From the NCBI GenBank assembly GCA_963702995.1, contig OY969783.1, forward strand, positions 1,302,001-1,366,000: a DNA stretch of 64,000 nt. Reading direction: 5' to 3'. Position numbers and translations under genes: made by a program. Shown here one piece after another: positions 54,560-63,845 of this stretch. Position 1 is the stretch's first letter. Each line of letters begins with the position of its first letter. This DNA comes from MFD04580-c1 sp963702995. Lineage in GTDB: Bacteria > Planctomycetota > Phycisphaerae > Tepidisphaerales > Tepidisphaeraceae. The notes beneath the pieces are model-generated. The model saw only the letters and a list, made by a program, of their open reading frames with translations, ran no database searches and was not told the DNA's origin.

Positions 54560-55783
54560 ATGAAGCGACCGGCATCCTGTCTGCTCCTGGTTCTCCTGAC
54601 CATCGTTGTCCCGTTACCCGCTCGCCTGGCCCGGGCCGATGCGCCGGCGGCCGAGGGAGGGAAGGCGATAGCGGCCGCCCTGCAGCCGTTCGTCGATAGC
54701 CACACCCTCGCCGGGGCGGTCTTCCTGGTGGCGAACAAGGACAAGGTCCTCTGCCTCGACGCGGTCGGTTATGCCGACGTCGCCGCAAAGAAGCCGATCG
54801 GGACCGACGCGACGTTCTGGATCGCCTCAATGTCCAAGCCGATGACGGCGACCGGGCTCATGATCCTTGTGGACGAGGGGAAGGTGAACGTCGATGACCC
54901 GGTGGAGAAATACCTCCCCGAGTTCAAGGGGCAGATGGTCGCCGTCGAGCAGGACGACGAGCACGCCCTCCTGAAGCGGCCGGCGCACCCGATCCTGGTC
55001 CGCAACGTCCTCTCCCACACCAGCGGCCTGCCGTTCATGTCTCGGGTGCAGCACAAGATCGACGAGTTCCCGCTGGCCGAAACGACAATCACCTACGCCC
55101 TTTCGAACCTGAAGTTTCAGCCGGACAGCAAGTACGAGTACAGCAACGCGGGGATCAACACGGCCGGACGCATCATTGAGGTGGTCAGCGGGATGCCGTA
55201 CGAGCGCTTCATGGACGAGCGGCTCTTCAAGCCCCTGGGGATGAAGGACACCACCTTCTGGCCCAACGAGCAGCAGCTCGCCCGGCTCGCCAAGGCGTAC
55301 AAGCCCAACGCGGCCAAGAATGACCTGGAGGAGATGCCGATCGCCCAGTTGACGTACCCGCTGATCGGCGGCCCGGCGCGTTACCCCTGCCCGGCGGGCG
55401 GCCTGTTTTCGACGGCCGCCGACGTCGGCGTTTTCAGCCGGATGATCCTGAACGGCGGCACGCTCGACGGCCACCGATACGTCTCGGAGGCGTCGGTCCA
55501 GCAGATGACCAGCACGCAGGACGGCGAGCTGCAGAACAAGGGGAAGGGCGAGAACGGGTACGGCTTCGGCTGGGCGACGAGCCGGAAGGTCGCCGGCGAA
55601 CCGCGGCCCGGCAGCGGAGGTAGGTTCGGTCACGGCGGGGCCTACGCGACCGACATGGAGATCGACGCCGAGCACGGCCTAATCACCGTCTACATGGTCC
55701 AGCACGGCGGCTACCCGAACGACGGCAAGGCGAAGATTGGCCCGGCGTTCAAGAACGCGGTGAAGGATGCGTTCCAGAAGTAA
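54560..55783 (+). CDS. Serine hydrolase (beta-lactamase family, class C-like)
   Basis: A secreted 407-residue enzyme. A signal peptide (LLLVLLTIVVPLPARLARA) precedes the penicillin-binding-protein fold. The SxxK motif appears in TFWIASMSKPMTATGLMI with catalytic Ser and Lys, the second motif as YSNAGINTAGRIIEVVSG, and the third motif as FGHGGAYATDM (HGG). Sequence around VFLVANKDKVLCLDAVGYAD and YPLIGGPARYPCPAGGLFST is typical of esterase/beta-lactamase-like serine hydrolases (AmpC/EstB group). Substrate unknown; peptidoglycan, ester or lactam hydrolysis are possible. Gene is intact and has a hairpin element upstream. Confidence 0.9.
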   Translation: MKRPASCLLLVLLTIVVPLPARLARADAPAAEGGKAIAAALQPFVDSHTLAGAVFLVANKDKVLCLDAVGYADVAAKKPIGTDATFWIASMSKPMTATGLMILVDEGKVNVDDPVEKYLPEFKGQMVAVEQDDEHALLKRPAHPILVRNVLSHTSGLPFMSRVQHKIDEFPLAETTITYALSNLKFQPDSKYEYSNAGINTAGRIIEVVSGMPYERFMDERLFKPLGMKDTTFWPNEQQLARLAKAYKPNAAKNDLEEMPIAQLTYPLIGGPARYPCPAGGLFSTAADVGVFSRMILNGGTLDGHRYVSEASVQQMTSTQDGELQNKGKGENGYGFGWATSRKVAGEPRPGSGGRFGHGGAYATDMEIDAEHGLITVYMVQHGGYPNDGKAKIGPAFKNAVKDAFQK

Positions 55784-55847
55784 GGTCGGCTGAAGAGGGA
55801 TGAACGATGGCGTCTTCTTCCTTTCGATCTCGAGTGCCTTACAGGAA

Positions 55848-56027
55848 GCGGGTGTAGGGTCAGCACGGGAGGCTTCGATCGGCATGCCGATTTCGGCGGC
55901 GTCATCGCCGCCCGTGCGGACCTGCCGATCTGGAACGGCGCCCTTCAGCCTGACGGTCGCACGGGAGCGGGCGCGTGCCCGTAACCATTGCCTCAACTGA
56001 TCCCTCCCGTTCGGACCCTACACCCGC
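55848..56027. repeat. MITE-like element with 25-bp imperfect terminal repeats
   Basis: GCGGGTGTAGGGTCAGCACG (from 55848) and the complement of 56002-56027 (ending GACCCTACACCCGC) form imperfect 25-bp terminal inverted repeats with about three mismatches. The 180-bp element fills the gap between the serine hydrolase and the M20 peptidase genes. Confidence 0.55.
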
Positions 56028-56050
56028 AGTTTGATTCCGTCTTCTTCCCT

Positions 56051-57468
56051 TCAGCCTTCAACTTCATCCTTCATCCTTCCGCGGAGCTTCGCCAGCTCGC
56101 CATACAGCGCCCCGGCCGTCCGCGTTCCTCCATGGAGCGCTTCAAGATCGAACTTCTCATTCGGGGAATGGACGCGGTCGTCCGGAAGGCCGAAGCCGAG
56201 CAGGAGCGTGTCGATGCCCAGCGTCCGCTTCAGCAGCGCGACCACCGGAATGCTCCCCCCTTCGCGCATGAACGTGGGCTCCTTGCCGAAGCCAACTTCA
56301 AGCGCCGCGCGGCGAGGCGGGTCGCTTCGCTGTCGATGGGGACCAGTGCCGGGTCGGCCAGGCCGTGCTGGGCGAACTTCAGCTTCACGCCGGCTGGGCA
56401 GCGGCCGCGAATCGCCTGCTCGAATAGCGCCTGGATCTTCGCCGGGCGCTGATTCGGGACCAGTCGCATCGAGAGCTTGGCGGAAGCCTTCGAAGGGATG
56501 ACCGTCTTCGCCCCGGCGCCCTGATAGCCGGACGTCAGGCCGTTGACGTCGAGCGTGGGGCGCGCCCACTTGCGCTCCAGCGACGTGTACCCCGCTTCGC
56601 CGACGCCTGCGGCGATGCCGACGCTGGTCGCGAATTCGGCTTCGGTGAATGGAAGTTTTCGCCAGGCGGCGCGCTCGGTTTCGGTCAGGGGGATGACATC
56701 GTCATAAAACCCGGGGATCGTCACGCGGCCGCTTGAATCGTGCAGGCTCGCCAGCACTTCCGAAAGAATGTTCGCCGGGTTCGGCACAGCCCCGCCGTAG
56801 AGCCCGGAGTGCAAATCGTGGCTCGGGCCGGTAAGGAAGATCTCCATGTAACAGAGGCCGCGAAGGCCGTAGGTCACGGCCGGCACGCCGCGGGCGAACT
56901 GATTGGTATCGCTGATCACCGCGATGTCGGCCCGCAACGCGGCGGCGTGCGCCGTCACGAAGTCAGCGAGGTTGTCCGAGCCGATCTCCTCCTCCCCTTC
57001 GATCAGCACGATCAGGTTGACCGGCACGCCGCCGTTCTCGTGCCAGGCGAGCAGCGCCTGCACGTGGCACCAGACCTGCCCTTTGTCATCCACCGCGCCG
57101 CGGGCGAAGACCGCGGGAAAGCCCGCTTCGTCGTTCCGAATCGTGGGCGCGAACGGCGGCGTGACCCACAGTTCCAACGGTTCCGGCGGCTGAACGTCGT
57201 AGTGCCCGTAGAGCAGCACCGTGGGGCGGCCGGGGATGTGGGCGTTGCGTGCCAGGACGATCGGATGGCCGGGGGTCGGGTGGATCGTCGTCGTGAGGCC
57301 GGCGGCGACGAGTTGCAGCGCCAGCCATTCGGCGCAGCGGGCGACGTCGGGCTTGTGCTCCGGCTTGGTGCTGACGCTGGGGATCCGCAGGAACTCCAGG
57401 AGCCCCTCGAGCGATCGCTCGCGTCGGGAGTCGATCAGGGCCAGCACTCGTTCAGTCGCGTTGGGCAT
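56051..57468 (-). pseudogene. M20 family dipeptidase, one frameshift
   Basis: A zinc metallopeptidase of about 470 codons. The ATG at 57468 gives MPNATERVLALIDSRRERSL, then FLRIPSVSTKPEHKPDVARC, the metal-binding YGHYDVQPPEPLELW, DDKGQVWCHVQALLAWHENG and the catalytic Glu pair in IEGEEEIGSDNLADFV. One missing base near 56308 shifts the frame after EATRLAAR. The C-terminus follows as EPTFMREGGSIPVVALLKRT, LLLGFGLPDDRVHSPNEKFD and ELAKLRGRMK. Members hydrolyse dipeptides or N-acyl amino acids. The conserved histidine in DRVHSPNE is in the second frame, so the two parts belong together. Likely error rather than decay. Confidence 0.88.
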
Positions 57469-57529
57469 GGGGTTCCTCGGGCGTTGTTCCAAATGAAGTC
57501 GGCGGATGACAGGCGGGCACTTGGAAGGG

Positions 57530-58059
57530 CTACGCGTTGGCGGGTGCGGCGTTGACGGGGTCGGCGGCCGCCGCACTGCGCAGAGCCTCGGCCGCTGCGC
57601 GGGTGGCCGGCGCATCGAGCAGCGTCGCGATGACCTCGCGGCTGCGCTCCGCGGGCAACGGGACGTACTTCGCCGATCCGCTCGCCACGAGCACTCCGTC
57701 TGCCGAGCGCACCTCCGCGACGGTTTGGATCAGCCGGGCCCGCGCCGCTCGAGGCGCGCAACGATCGACAGGGGCATTCCAACCAAGGCGGGGGACGAGA
57801 ACCGCAGCGACAGTTCTCCGCACAAGCAGAATCGCCGCGCCGACCACGTCGCCGCCCAGACCATCGCCTCGTCGAGGACGACGGAGAGGATGCCCCCGTG
57901 GACGATCCCTTCAAAGCCGATGTGCTCGGCCGCCGGCGTGAATTCGGTGGTGACGTCGCCTGTCTGTGGCTCAACGAACAGGGAGAGCCGCAGGCCGTGC
58001 CGATTCAATGGGCCGCACGCGACGCAACCGCTCGTGTGGGGAAGTTCCAGCTTCGCCAT
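57530..58059 (-). pseudogene. PaaI-like hotdog thioesterase, one frameshift
   Basis: A protein of about 176 codons. It begins MAKLELPHTSGCVACGPLNR and HGLRLSLFVEPQTGDVTTEF, then the hotdog core IGFEGIVHGGILSVVLDEAM with the catalytic-type HGG. One missing base near 57750 shifts the frame to RLIQTVAEVRSADGVLVASG and ATLLDAPATRAAAEAL. The HGG...DEAM arrangement with the CVACGP start is typical of PaaI/YbgC-type acyl-CoA thioesterases of planctomycetes and proteobacteria. Substrate is not predictable. It lies upstream of the M20 gene on the same strand, possibly co-transcribed. Confidence 0.8.
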
Positions 58060-58132
58060 GAGCGCGGATTATCAATGTGGGCCGATGGATGGCAACGATC
58101 AGGCGAAGGGGCGAGGCTCTGAAAAGGGAAAA

Positions 58133-58150
58133 GGCGGGCCTGAGCCCGCC
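58133..58150. terminator. Short GC-rich terminator-like hairpin
   Basis: GGCGGGC-CTGA-GCCCGCC forms a 7-bp stem between the divergent thioesterase gene (58059) and the end of the lipoprotein gene (58229). AAAAGGGAAAA lies on its left side, giving a U-run on the minus strand. Confidence 0.6.
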
Positions 58151-58228
58151 CTACAGGCCTGAAAGATTCGATAGTCGAGCCTCAGCGACGCGCGTCTTCT
58201 TTGATGTCCACCTGCGGGGCAAGGATCC

Positions 58229-58945
58229 CTAGACCTGCACCCATTTGGGCTTGGCGGTGGTGTCGGAGGTGTCGAACAGCAGGAACTGGCCCGAGATGCG
58301 AACCACGATGTTGGGCCCGCTGCCCTCAAAGCCGACCCGCATTGAGATCGGCTCCAGGTGCATCCGGTCGCCGCCGAGGAAGACGCCGTTGCCGGTTTCT
58401 TCCTTGTCGGTCGGGGAGGTGGTGTAGAGCCATTCCGCCCCGTCGATGTGCTTTGCGTCTACGCCCTGCTGAAGCGGCATACGGAAGTAATACCGATCGC
58501 CGTTCCACCCTTTGGCGATCGCTTCCTTGGGGTCGTCGGAGAAGAGCAAGGCGGTCAGCGATTCGTCGTGGCCGGTGATCCGCAGCCGGGCGGCGGGGAA
58601 GCGCTGCGCGCTCCCCAGGTCATCGGCCGTGGCGACGGGAACCGTATCGTTCGTCGCGGAAGAATCGTCCGGGTCGGGAATGTACTTCAGGTACAGGAAC
58701 GACGGCTGCATCGGCGCCGGGGCGGTGGCCACCGAAGGGACGGTGGTCGGCAGCGCGATGGCCTCGGCCGGCTTGACAATTGGCGGCTTCGCCGAGTCAG
58801 GGCCGGTTGTCGCCGCCTCGGGGCCGGACGTGCGATCGCAGCCGAACGGGATCGACAACGAAGCGACAGCGACCGCGGCAAACAGCGCGGCTCGGGCCGG
58901 CGTGCGGCTCCGGCGCGGAGTGGAGTGTGGGGTGAGGGAATCCAT
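58229..58945 (-). CDS. Hypothetical lipoprotein
   Basis: A 238-residue lipoprotein: a basic leader (RRSRTPARAALFAAVAVASL) ends in a lipobox-like FGC (Cys36), followed by a Pro/Thr/Ser-rich spacer. The folded part (FLYLKYIPDPDDSSATNDTV, RFPAARLRITGHDESLTALL, GDRYYFRMPLQQGVDAKHID and VRISGQFLLFD) looks like a beta-rich domain I cannot assign. AGGAG stands just upstream of the ATG at 58945. Function unknown. Confidence 0.72.
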   Translation of the reverse strand: MDSLTPHSTPRRSRTPARAALFAAVAVASLSIPFGCDRTSGPEAATTGPDSAKPPIVKPAEAIALPTTVPSVATAPAPMQPSFLYLKYIPDPDDSSATNDTVPVATADDLGSAQRFPAARLRITGHDESLTALLFSDDPKEAIAKGWNGDRYYFRMPLQQGVDAKHIDGAEWLYTTSPTDKEETGNGVFLGGDRMHLEPISMRVGFEGSGPNIVVRISGQFLLFDTSDTTAKPKWVQV

Positions 58946-59164
58946 CGGGTTCTCCTGGCGGCCGCTGTCGCATCCGCCCCGCCCTTCCTGTGGCGTCGGA
59001 CCCAGCGTGCGAACCGCGAACGCGACACAACTGCCGATGCTCTTAGGAGATTATCGGCCGCCGCATCGCCAGTGGATCATTCCGAAAGCAGATACCCGGG
59101 AGCACTCCATTGCGCCACTCCTGCTTCAAATGACTTCGTCGAGATCGGATTATACCATCACTGC

Positions 59165-59899
59165 ATGACAAGCGCCGCAAATGTTCCGGCTGAAGCCGAT
59201 TTGCTTTGTGAAGCCTGCGGCTACGTCCTCAATGGCCTGCCCGAGGGCGGGAACTGCCCGGAATGCGGCATCCCGACCGCCGAGAGCGCCGCCAGCCGCC
59301 GCGTCCCGCCGTCATGGGAAACCGAAACTCGCCCCCTCCGCCGTCTGGGTGCGTTCGGAGTGGCGACCTTCGAATGTATCTTCAATCCCACGCGGTTCTT
59401 CCGATCTCTGACGCTTCGCTCGACAGGCAACCGATCCCGCCAGTTCGCCGCCATTCACTGGTCGATCGCGGCCGTGCTGTTCGGCATCAGCGCCTGGGGG
59501 CACGCCGTCTGGTCCGGCGCCTTCATGGGGCTGGCCGACGAGCCCTACTGGATCCTGCTGCCGTTGATCATCATCACGACATTCTTCCTTCTCGCCGTGC
59601 TTTCCCGAGTTGCCGCGTGGCTGACGAACCTGGAGGCGACGTATCGGGGCCTACGGCTGCCAACCGCCGTCGTCGTTCGCGCCCTCGACTACCACGCGTC
59701 GCACTACCTGCCCGTCGGGCTGATCGCCGCCACGACCGTCGTCGGCTATCGCCTGTTCCTGAAACTCGTCCCCAACGCCGCCGACCCCTACAGCATGCCG
59801 TATATCTACGTCTTGTGCGGGGAGGTGATCGTCACGGCGATGTATCTTTTCCGCACGTACTGGGTCGCGATGAGCAACCTGATGTACGCAAACCGTTAG
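59165..59899 (+). CDS. Zinc-ribbon membrane protein
   Basis: A 244-residue protein starting at the ATG at 59165. The N-terminus carries a zinc ribbon with two CxxC knuckles, CEACGYVLNGLPEGGNCPEC. Four or five membrane helices follow (FAAIHWSIAAVLFGISAWGH, YWILLPLIIITTFFLLAVL, LPVGLIAATTVVGYRLFLKL, YIYVLCGEVIVTAMYLFRTY). This organisation is common among uncharacterised planctomycete membrane proteins. Longer frames start far upstream on the same strand but overlap the antisense lipoprotein gene and are rejected. Confidence 0.75.
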   Translation: MTSAANVPAEADLLCEACGYVLNGLPEGGNCPECGIPTAESAASRRVPPSWETETRPLRRLGAFGVATFECIFNPTRFFRSLTLRSTGNRSRQFAAIHWSIAAVLFGISAWGHAVWSGAFMGLADEPYWILLPLIIITTFFLLAVLSRVAAWLTNLEATYRGLRLPTAVVVRALDYHASHYLPVGLIAATTVVGYRLFLKLVPNAADPYSMPYIYVLCGEVIVTAMYLFRTYWVAMSNLMYANR

Positions 59900-59973
59900 C
59901 CTTGCGCGACGCCGCGTGCCCGGGCAACCCGGCCGCCCTCGTTTAATCCCGCGCCTGCGGTACGATTGGTACG

Positions 59974-60999
59974 ATGGCCCGCATGCCTACCGTCGGCTTC
60001 ATCTCCAGCCCCCGGTTCGTCGAGCACCTCACCGGCCCCCACCACCCCGAGCGGCCCGACCGAATCCGGGCGATCGCCCGCGCCGTGCGGCTCGCCGGGC
60101 TGATCGATTCGCCCGACCCTTTCCCCGATTTTTCGATCGACCTGCGACTCTCCCCGCTCGTCGGCGTTCCGAAGCTGGTCGAACTGCCACTCCCGCGCCC
60201 GATCGAGGAGCAATGGCTGCTGACCGTCCACAGCGCTCCCTACATCGCGCGGATCCACCACGTGTGCGACATCGGCGGCGGCGTTTTGGACCTTGGCGAC
60301 ACGCCCGTCTGCCCGGCCAGCTTTGAGATCGCCCTGCTCGCGGCCGGCGCCGTCCTCGACTGCTGCGACGCCGTGGCATCCGGGAAAGTGAACCGCGCGT
60401 TCGCGGCCGTCCGTCCGCCCGGCCATCATGCCGAGCCCGACCGGCCCATGGGCTTCTGCCTCTTTGCGAACGTCGCTCTCGCCGCCCGCTACCTGCAACG
60501 CCGCCACGGGGTCGGGAAAGTCGCGATCGTTGATTTCGACGTACACCACGGCAACGGCACACAAGCCGCGCTCGAGGCGGACCCGTCGGTCTTATTCATC
60601 AGCATGCACCAGCACCCCAGCACCTGCTACCCCGGTAGCGGGCACGACTGGGAAACCGGCGTCGCACCGGCGGAAGGATGTACTCTCAACCTCCCGTTCG
60701 ACCCGGGATCGGGGGATGAGCAGTACCATGACGCGCTCCGCAGCCGCGTCATCCCCGCGCTGGAGGCGTTCAAGCCCGAGTTCCTTCTGATCTCGGCCGG
60801 CTTCGACGCCCACCGCGACGACCCGCTCGCCCAGATTAACCTCACCGAATCGGCCTACGAAGAGATGACGCGGCTGCTCGTCGCTTTCGCGGAAAAACAG
60901 TGTGGCGGGCGGGTCGTCAGCGCGCTGGAAGGGGGTTATAACCTCCGAGCCCTCGGCCGGAGCGTCGTGCGACATCTGGTTGGGCTTTCTGTGCCGTAA
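59974..60999 (+). CDS. Histone-deacetylase-family (HDAC-like) deacetylase
   Basis: A 341-residue zinc amidohydrolase, intact. Motifs: TGPHHPERPDRIRAIARAV at the start, FAAVRPPGHHAEPDRPMGFC with the paired catalytic histidines, KVAIVDFDVHHGNGTQAALE with zinc-ligating Asp and His, LLISAGFDAHRDDPLAQINL with another Asp ligand, and VVSALEGGYNLRALGRSVVR with the catalytic Tyr. Bacterial members deacetylate acetoin-related substrates, polyamines or protein lysines; the exact substrate here is unknown. A second ATG at 59983 is possible. It begins a plus-strand run with an M19 dipeptidase (25 bases downstream) and a GNAT acetyltransferase, an opposing acetyl-transfer function. Confidence 0.93.
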   Translation: MARMPTVGFISSPRFVEHLTGPHHPERPDRIRAIARAVRLAGLIDSPDPFPDFSIDLRLSPLVGVPKLVELPLPRPIEEQWLLTVHSAPYIARIHHVCDIGGGVLDLGDTPVCPASFEIALLAAGAVLDCCDAVASGKVNRAFAAVRPPGHHAEPDRPMGFCLFANVALAARYLQRRHGVGKVAIVDFDVHHGNGTQAALEADPSVLFISMHQHPSTCYPGSGHDWETGVAPAEGCTLNLPFDPGSGDEQYHDALRSRVIPALEAFKPEFLLISAGFDAHRDDPLAQINLTESAYEEMTRLLVAFAEKQCGGRVVSALEGGYNLRALGRSVVRHLVGLSVP

Positions 61000-61024
61000 G
61001 CGGCCGGGCTTGTTTCTCCACTGA

Positions 61025-62047
61025 ATGTATATCATCGACGCTCACCTCGATCTGGCCTACAACGCACTTCGCGGCCGCGATGTCGCGCGCCCCGCCGCCG
61101 AGCAAGCGCCGGATCAGGAGGGGATCCCCACCGTCGGCCTGCCCGACCTCCGCGCCGGCGGGGTCGGGCTGATCTGCGCGACGATCTTTTGCTCGCCCGC
61201 CAGCCCCACCGCCCCCGACGGCTATTCCTCCCCCGACGAAGCCCGCGCCGCCGGCGTCGCCCAACGCGACTGGTACCTTCATCGCGAAGAGGCCGGGCTG
61301 TTCCAGTTCGTCCGATCCGGCGGCGGCCTGCCCGACGGCCTTCCCGACCTGCCCGGCAGCGCCGACGACGTCGGCCCACAGCACGCGATCATGCTGCTCG
61401 AAGGGGCCGATCCCCTGCGAACACCAGAGGACGTGGCCGAATGGGTGGATGCCGGGATGCGCATCGTCGGGCTTGCCTGGCGGCGCACGCGCTACGCCGG
61501 CGGCACCGGCGCCCCCGGGCCGCTGACCGACGAAGGCGTCGCCCTCGTGCATGAGCTGGACCGGTACGGCGTCATCCACGACCTGTCCCACCTGGCCGAG
61601 GAATCGTTCTGGCAGCTCCTGGACACCAGCAACGGCCCGGTGATGGCGAGCCACTCCAACTGCCGCGCGATCGTCCCGACCGACCGCCAGCTTTCCGACG
61701 AGATGATCAAGGCGATCGTCGCCCGCGACGGTGTGATCGGGATCAACTTCTTCGACAAGTTCCTCCTCGCCCCCGACGAGTACGGCACGCGGCGGGCGAC
61801 GCTGGCCGACGTGGCCCGCCATGCCCGCCACATCTGCGAACTCGCCGGCAATGCTTCCCACGTGGCCATCGGCACCGACATGGACGGCGGGCTGGGGCGC
61901 GACGAGATCCCGATCGAGATCCACACGTCGGCCGACCTGCCCCGCATCGCCGCCGCGCTGGAAGCCGCCGGGTTCACCTCCCGCGAGTCGCGCTGTATCC
62001 TCGGGGGGAACTGGGCCGACTTCTTTCGCCGATCGCTCCCGGCCTGA
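61025..62047 (+). CDS. M19 family membrane dipeptidase
   Basis: A 340-residue zinc dipeptidase, intact. Metal ligands fit the family: HLD in IDAHLDLAYNALRG, Glu in IMLLEGADPL, His in DLSHLAEESFW, His in VMASHSNCRAIVP and Asp in IGTDMDGGLG. Members cleave dipeptides, including those with D-residues, and some hydrolyse beta-lactams. No secretion signal is evident, so it may act in the cytoplasm despite the family name. It follows the deacetylase by 25 bases and precedes the acetyltransferase by 33, suggesting one transcript. Confidence 0.92.
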   Translation: MYIIDAHLDLAYNALRGRDVARPAAEQAPDQEGIPTVGLPDLRAGGVGLICATIFCSPASPTAPDGYSSPDEARAAGVAQRDWYLHREEAGLFQFVRSGGGLPDGLPDLPGSADDVGPQHAIMLLEGADPLRTPEDVAEWVDAGMRIVGLAWRRTRYAGGTGAPGPLTDEGVALVHELDRYGVIHDLSHLAEESFWQLLDTSNGPVMASHSNCRAIVPTDRQLSDEMIKAIVARDGVIGINFFDKFLLAPDEYGTRRATLADVARHARHICELAGNASHVAIGTDMDGGLGRDEIPIEIHTSADLPRIAAALEAAGFTSRESRCILGGNWADFFRRSLPA

Positions 62048-62080
62048 TTCGACCGTGCCAACGAGCTTGCATCCGTCGCA

Positions 62081-62587
62081 ATGGACATTCGCCCCGCCAC
62101 CCTCGAAGACGTCCCGCGGGTCCTGCCGATGGTCGAAAAGATCTGCGCCTATCACCAGGCGTTGGATCCGCTGAAGTACGGCTTTAAGCCAAGCCCCTCG
62201 GAGCGGTATCGCGGATGGCTCACGGCGCACGCCGGAGACGATCGAAGCGTCTTCCTGGTCGCCGACGCCTCCGCCAAACCGGGGGAGCCGCCGGTGGCGC
62301 CCTCGCGGCTGGCGGCCTTCCTGATCGGCACCGTCGAAAAGGAGATCCCGATCTACACCCTCGCCGAATACGGCTTCATCCACGACCTGTGGGTCGAGGA
62401 GGCCTACCGGAACGAAGGTGTCGCGCGGCAGATGGTGACGCTGGCGATCGAACGGTTCCGGGCCATCGGCGTGGCACAGATCCGCCTCGACACGGCCGCC
62501 AGGAACGACGTCGCCCGCGCACTGTTCACCACGTGCGGCTTCAGGCCGTCCACGACCGAGATGCTGCTGGAGGTCGGCGCATCGTGA
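62081..62587 (+). CDS. GNAT family N-acetyltransferase
   Basis: A 168-residue acetyltransferase. The fold is recognisable from MDIRPATLEDVPRVLPMVEK, the motif A strand-loop-helix FIHDLWVEEAYRNEGVARQM with acetyl-CoA-binding R-N-E-G-V-A-R, and IGVAQIRLDTAARNDVARAL followed by FTTCGFRPSTTEMLLEV. The substrate is not predictable. It is last of the deacetylase-dipeptidase-acetyltransferase run; the kinase gene follows 165 bases later. Confidence 0.9.
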   Translation: MDIRPATLEDVPRVLPMVEKICAYHQALDPLKYGFKPSPSERYRGWLTAHAGDDRSVFLVADASAKPGEPPVAPSRLAAFLIGTVEKEIPIYTLAEYGFIHDLWVEEAYRNEGVARQMVTLAIERFRAIGVAQIRLDTAARNDVARALFTTCGFRPSTTEMLLEVGAS

Positions 62588-62752
62588 ATTGACCGCCGTA
62601 TGGACCGCATCGCGGACCGAACGGGCCATGCGGGTTCCCTAGACCGATGCGGCCGCGCAGGAGGCGCCGATGACGCGCCGACCGCCGTGCGGTCCCCACG
62701 GGAACCATCCTCAAGGCGAAAACGTGGCCGCACACTTCGAACTTACTGGCTT

Positions 62753-63730
62753 ATGATCGTCTGCCTCGGCACAACTCCGACCGCTCAACGCACGATGATC
62801 TTCAGTCGTGTCGCGCTCGACGCGGTCAACCGAGCGCTGGAAGTCCACGAGCATGCCTCGGGCAAGTCGGTGAACGTCGCACGGGTGAGCCACGTGCTGG
62901 GCGCGAAGTCGATCGCGACGGGGTTCCTCGGCGGCGACCGTGGCGAGTTCATTCGGCGCGAACTGACGGACGCCGACATCGCGCATGACTTCGTTTCGGT
63001 CCAGCCGCAAACCCGCCTCTGCACGACCGTGGTTGACCGATCGGCCGAGACGGCCACAGAACTCGTCGAAGAGTCGGCGGCCGTCCCCGATCATGCTTGG
63101 CCCGCCCTCTCGCAGCGACTCCACAACCTGCTTAGCGGCGCCCGGATGCTCGTCCTCTCGGGGTCGCTCCCACCCGGCGCGCCGGTCACGTTCTACCGCG
63201 ACTGCGTCGAGGCGGCCGCCCGTCAAGGCGTCCCGGCCATCATCGATGCCCGGGGCCTGCCGCTGCGGCACGCGATGGGACATGCCGGGCTCACGATCAA
63301 GCTCAATCGGGACGAACTGGCGGCGACACTTGACCGAACCCTGACCGACGATGACGCGCTTCACGACGCGATGGTCGCGTTCGCCCCACCCGGCGGACGC
63401 ATGATCGTGACGCTCGGCGCGTCGGGCGCGGTGGCTTACGAGGCGCTCGGCAACGCCGGCGGCCAGTTCTATCGCATTCGATCCCCAAAGGTGGCGGCAG
63501 TGAGCGCCGTCGGCTCCGGCGACGCCTTCGCGGCGGGCCTCGCCGTCGGCCTTTTGAACGGCAGCACCCTCGGAGAAGCCTGCGCGCTCGGGGCCGCGTG
63601 CGGGGCGGCCAACGCACTGACGCCGTTCTCAGGGCACGTGCGGATCGAAGACGTCGAGAGACTCATCGGCGAAGTAGCGACGGACGTCTGGGGCAACGGC
63701 CCTGCGGCCAAGACGGATCCTCCGACGTAG
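62753..63730 (+). CDS. PfkB family sugar-phosphate kinase (1-phosphofructokinase/tagatose-6-P kinase type)
   Basis: A 325-residue ribokinase-fold kinase. The ATG at 62753 gives MIVCLGTTPTAQRTMIFSRV, a typical LacC/FruK-like start. Then GKSVNVARVSHVLGAKSIAT, MLVLSGSLPPGAPVTFYRDC, TIKLNRDELAATLDRTL and the C-terminal signature AVSAVGSGDAFAAGLAVGLL with the catalytic Asp in GSGDAF. These fit hexose-1- or hexose-6-phosphate kinases acting in fructose or tagatose breakdown. The TAG stop lies inside the left arm of a hairpin repeat at 63727. The earlier in-frame start at 62600 has no coding-like N-terminus and is rejected. Confidence 0.9.
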   Translation: MIVCLGTTPTAQRTMIFSRVALDAVNRALEVHEHASGKSVNVARVSHVLGAKSIATGFLGGDRGEFIRRELTDADIAHDFVSVQPQTRLCTTVVDRSAETATELVEESAAVPDHAWPALSQRLHNLLSGARMLVLSGSLPPGAPVTFYRDCVEAAARQGVPAIIDARGLPLRHAMGHAGLTIKLNRDELAATLDRTLTDDDALHDAMVAFAPPGGRMIVTLGASGAVAYEALGNAGGQFYRIRSPKVAAVSAVGSGDAFAAGLAVGLLNGSTLGEACALGAACGAANALTPFSGHVRIEDVERLIGEVATDVWGNGPAAKTDPPT

Positions 63731-63808
63731 CAGCACACTCCGTGTGCCGTAGCGCGTCTTTGTCAGCGCCGTCGATCGGGTGGACGGCACACGGAGTATG
63801 CGTCCTAC
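63727..63808. repeat. Hairpin repeat overlapping the PfkB stop codon
   Basis: GTAGCAGCACACTCCGTGTG at the left end and ACACGGAGTATGCGTCCTAC at the right form an imperfect hairpin of about 82 bp. The TAG in its first four bases is the stop codon of the kinase gene. It matches 54361-54445 and 63846-63928. Confidence 0.82.
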
Positions 63809-63845
63809 AACCCCTAGTCGGGAAGGGCCGTCCGATCCGCCCACC

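Noticed and set aside
60917..62629. Minus-strand open frame of 570 codons over the M19 and GNAT genes
   Set aside because: The plus-strand genes carry complete catalytic motifs; the antisense frame has none.
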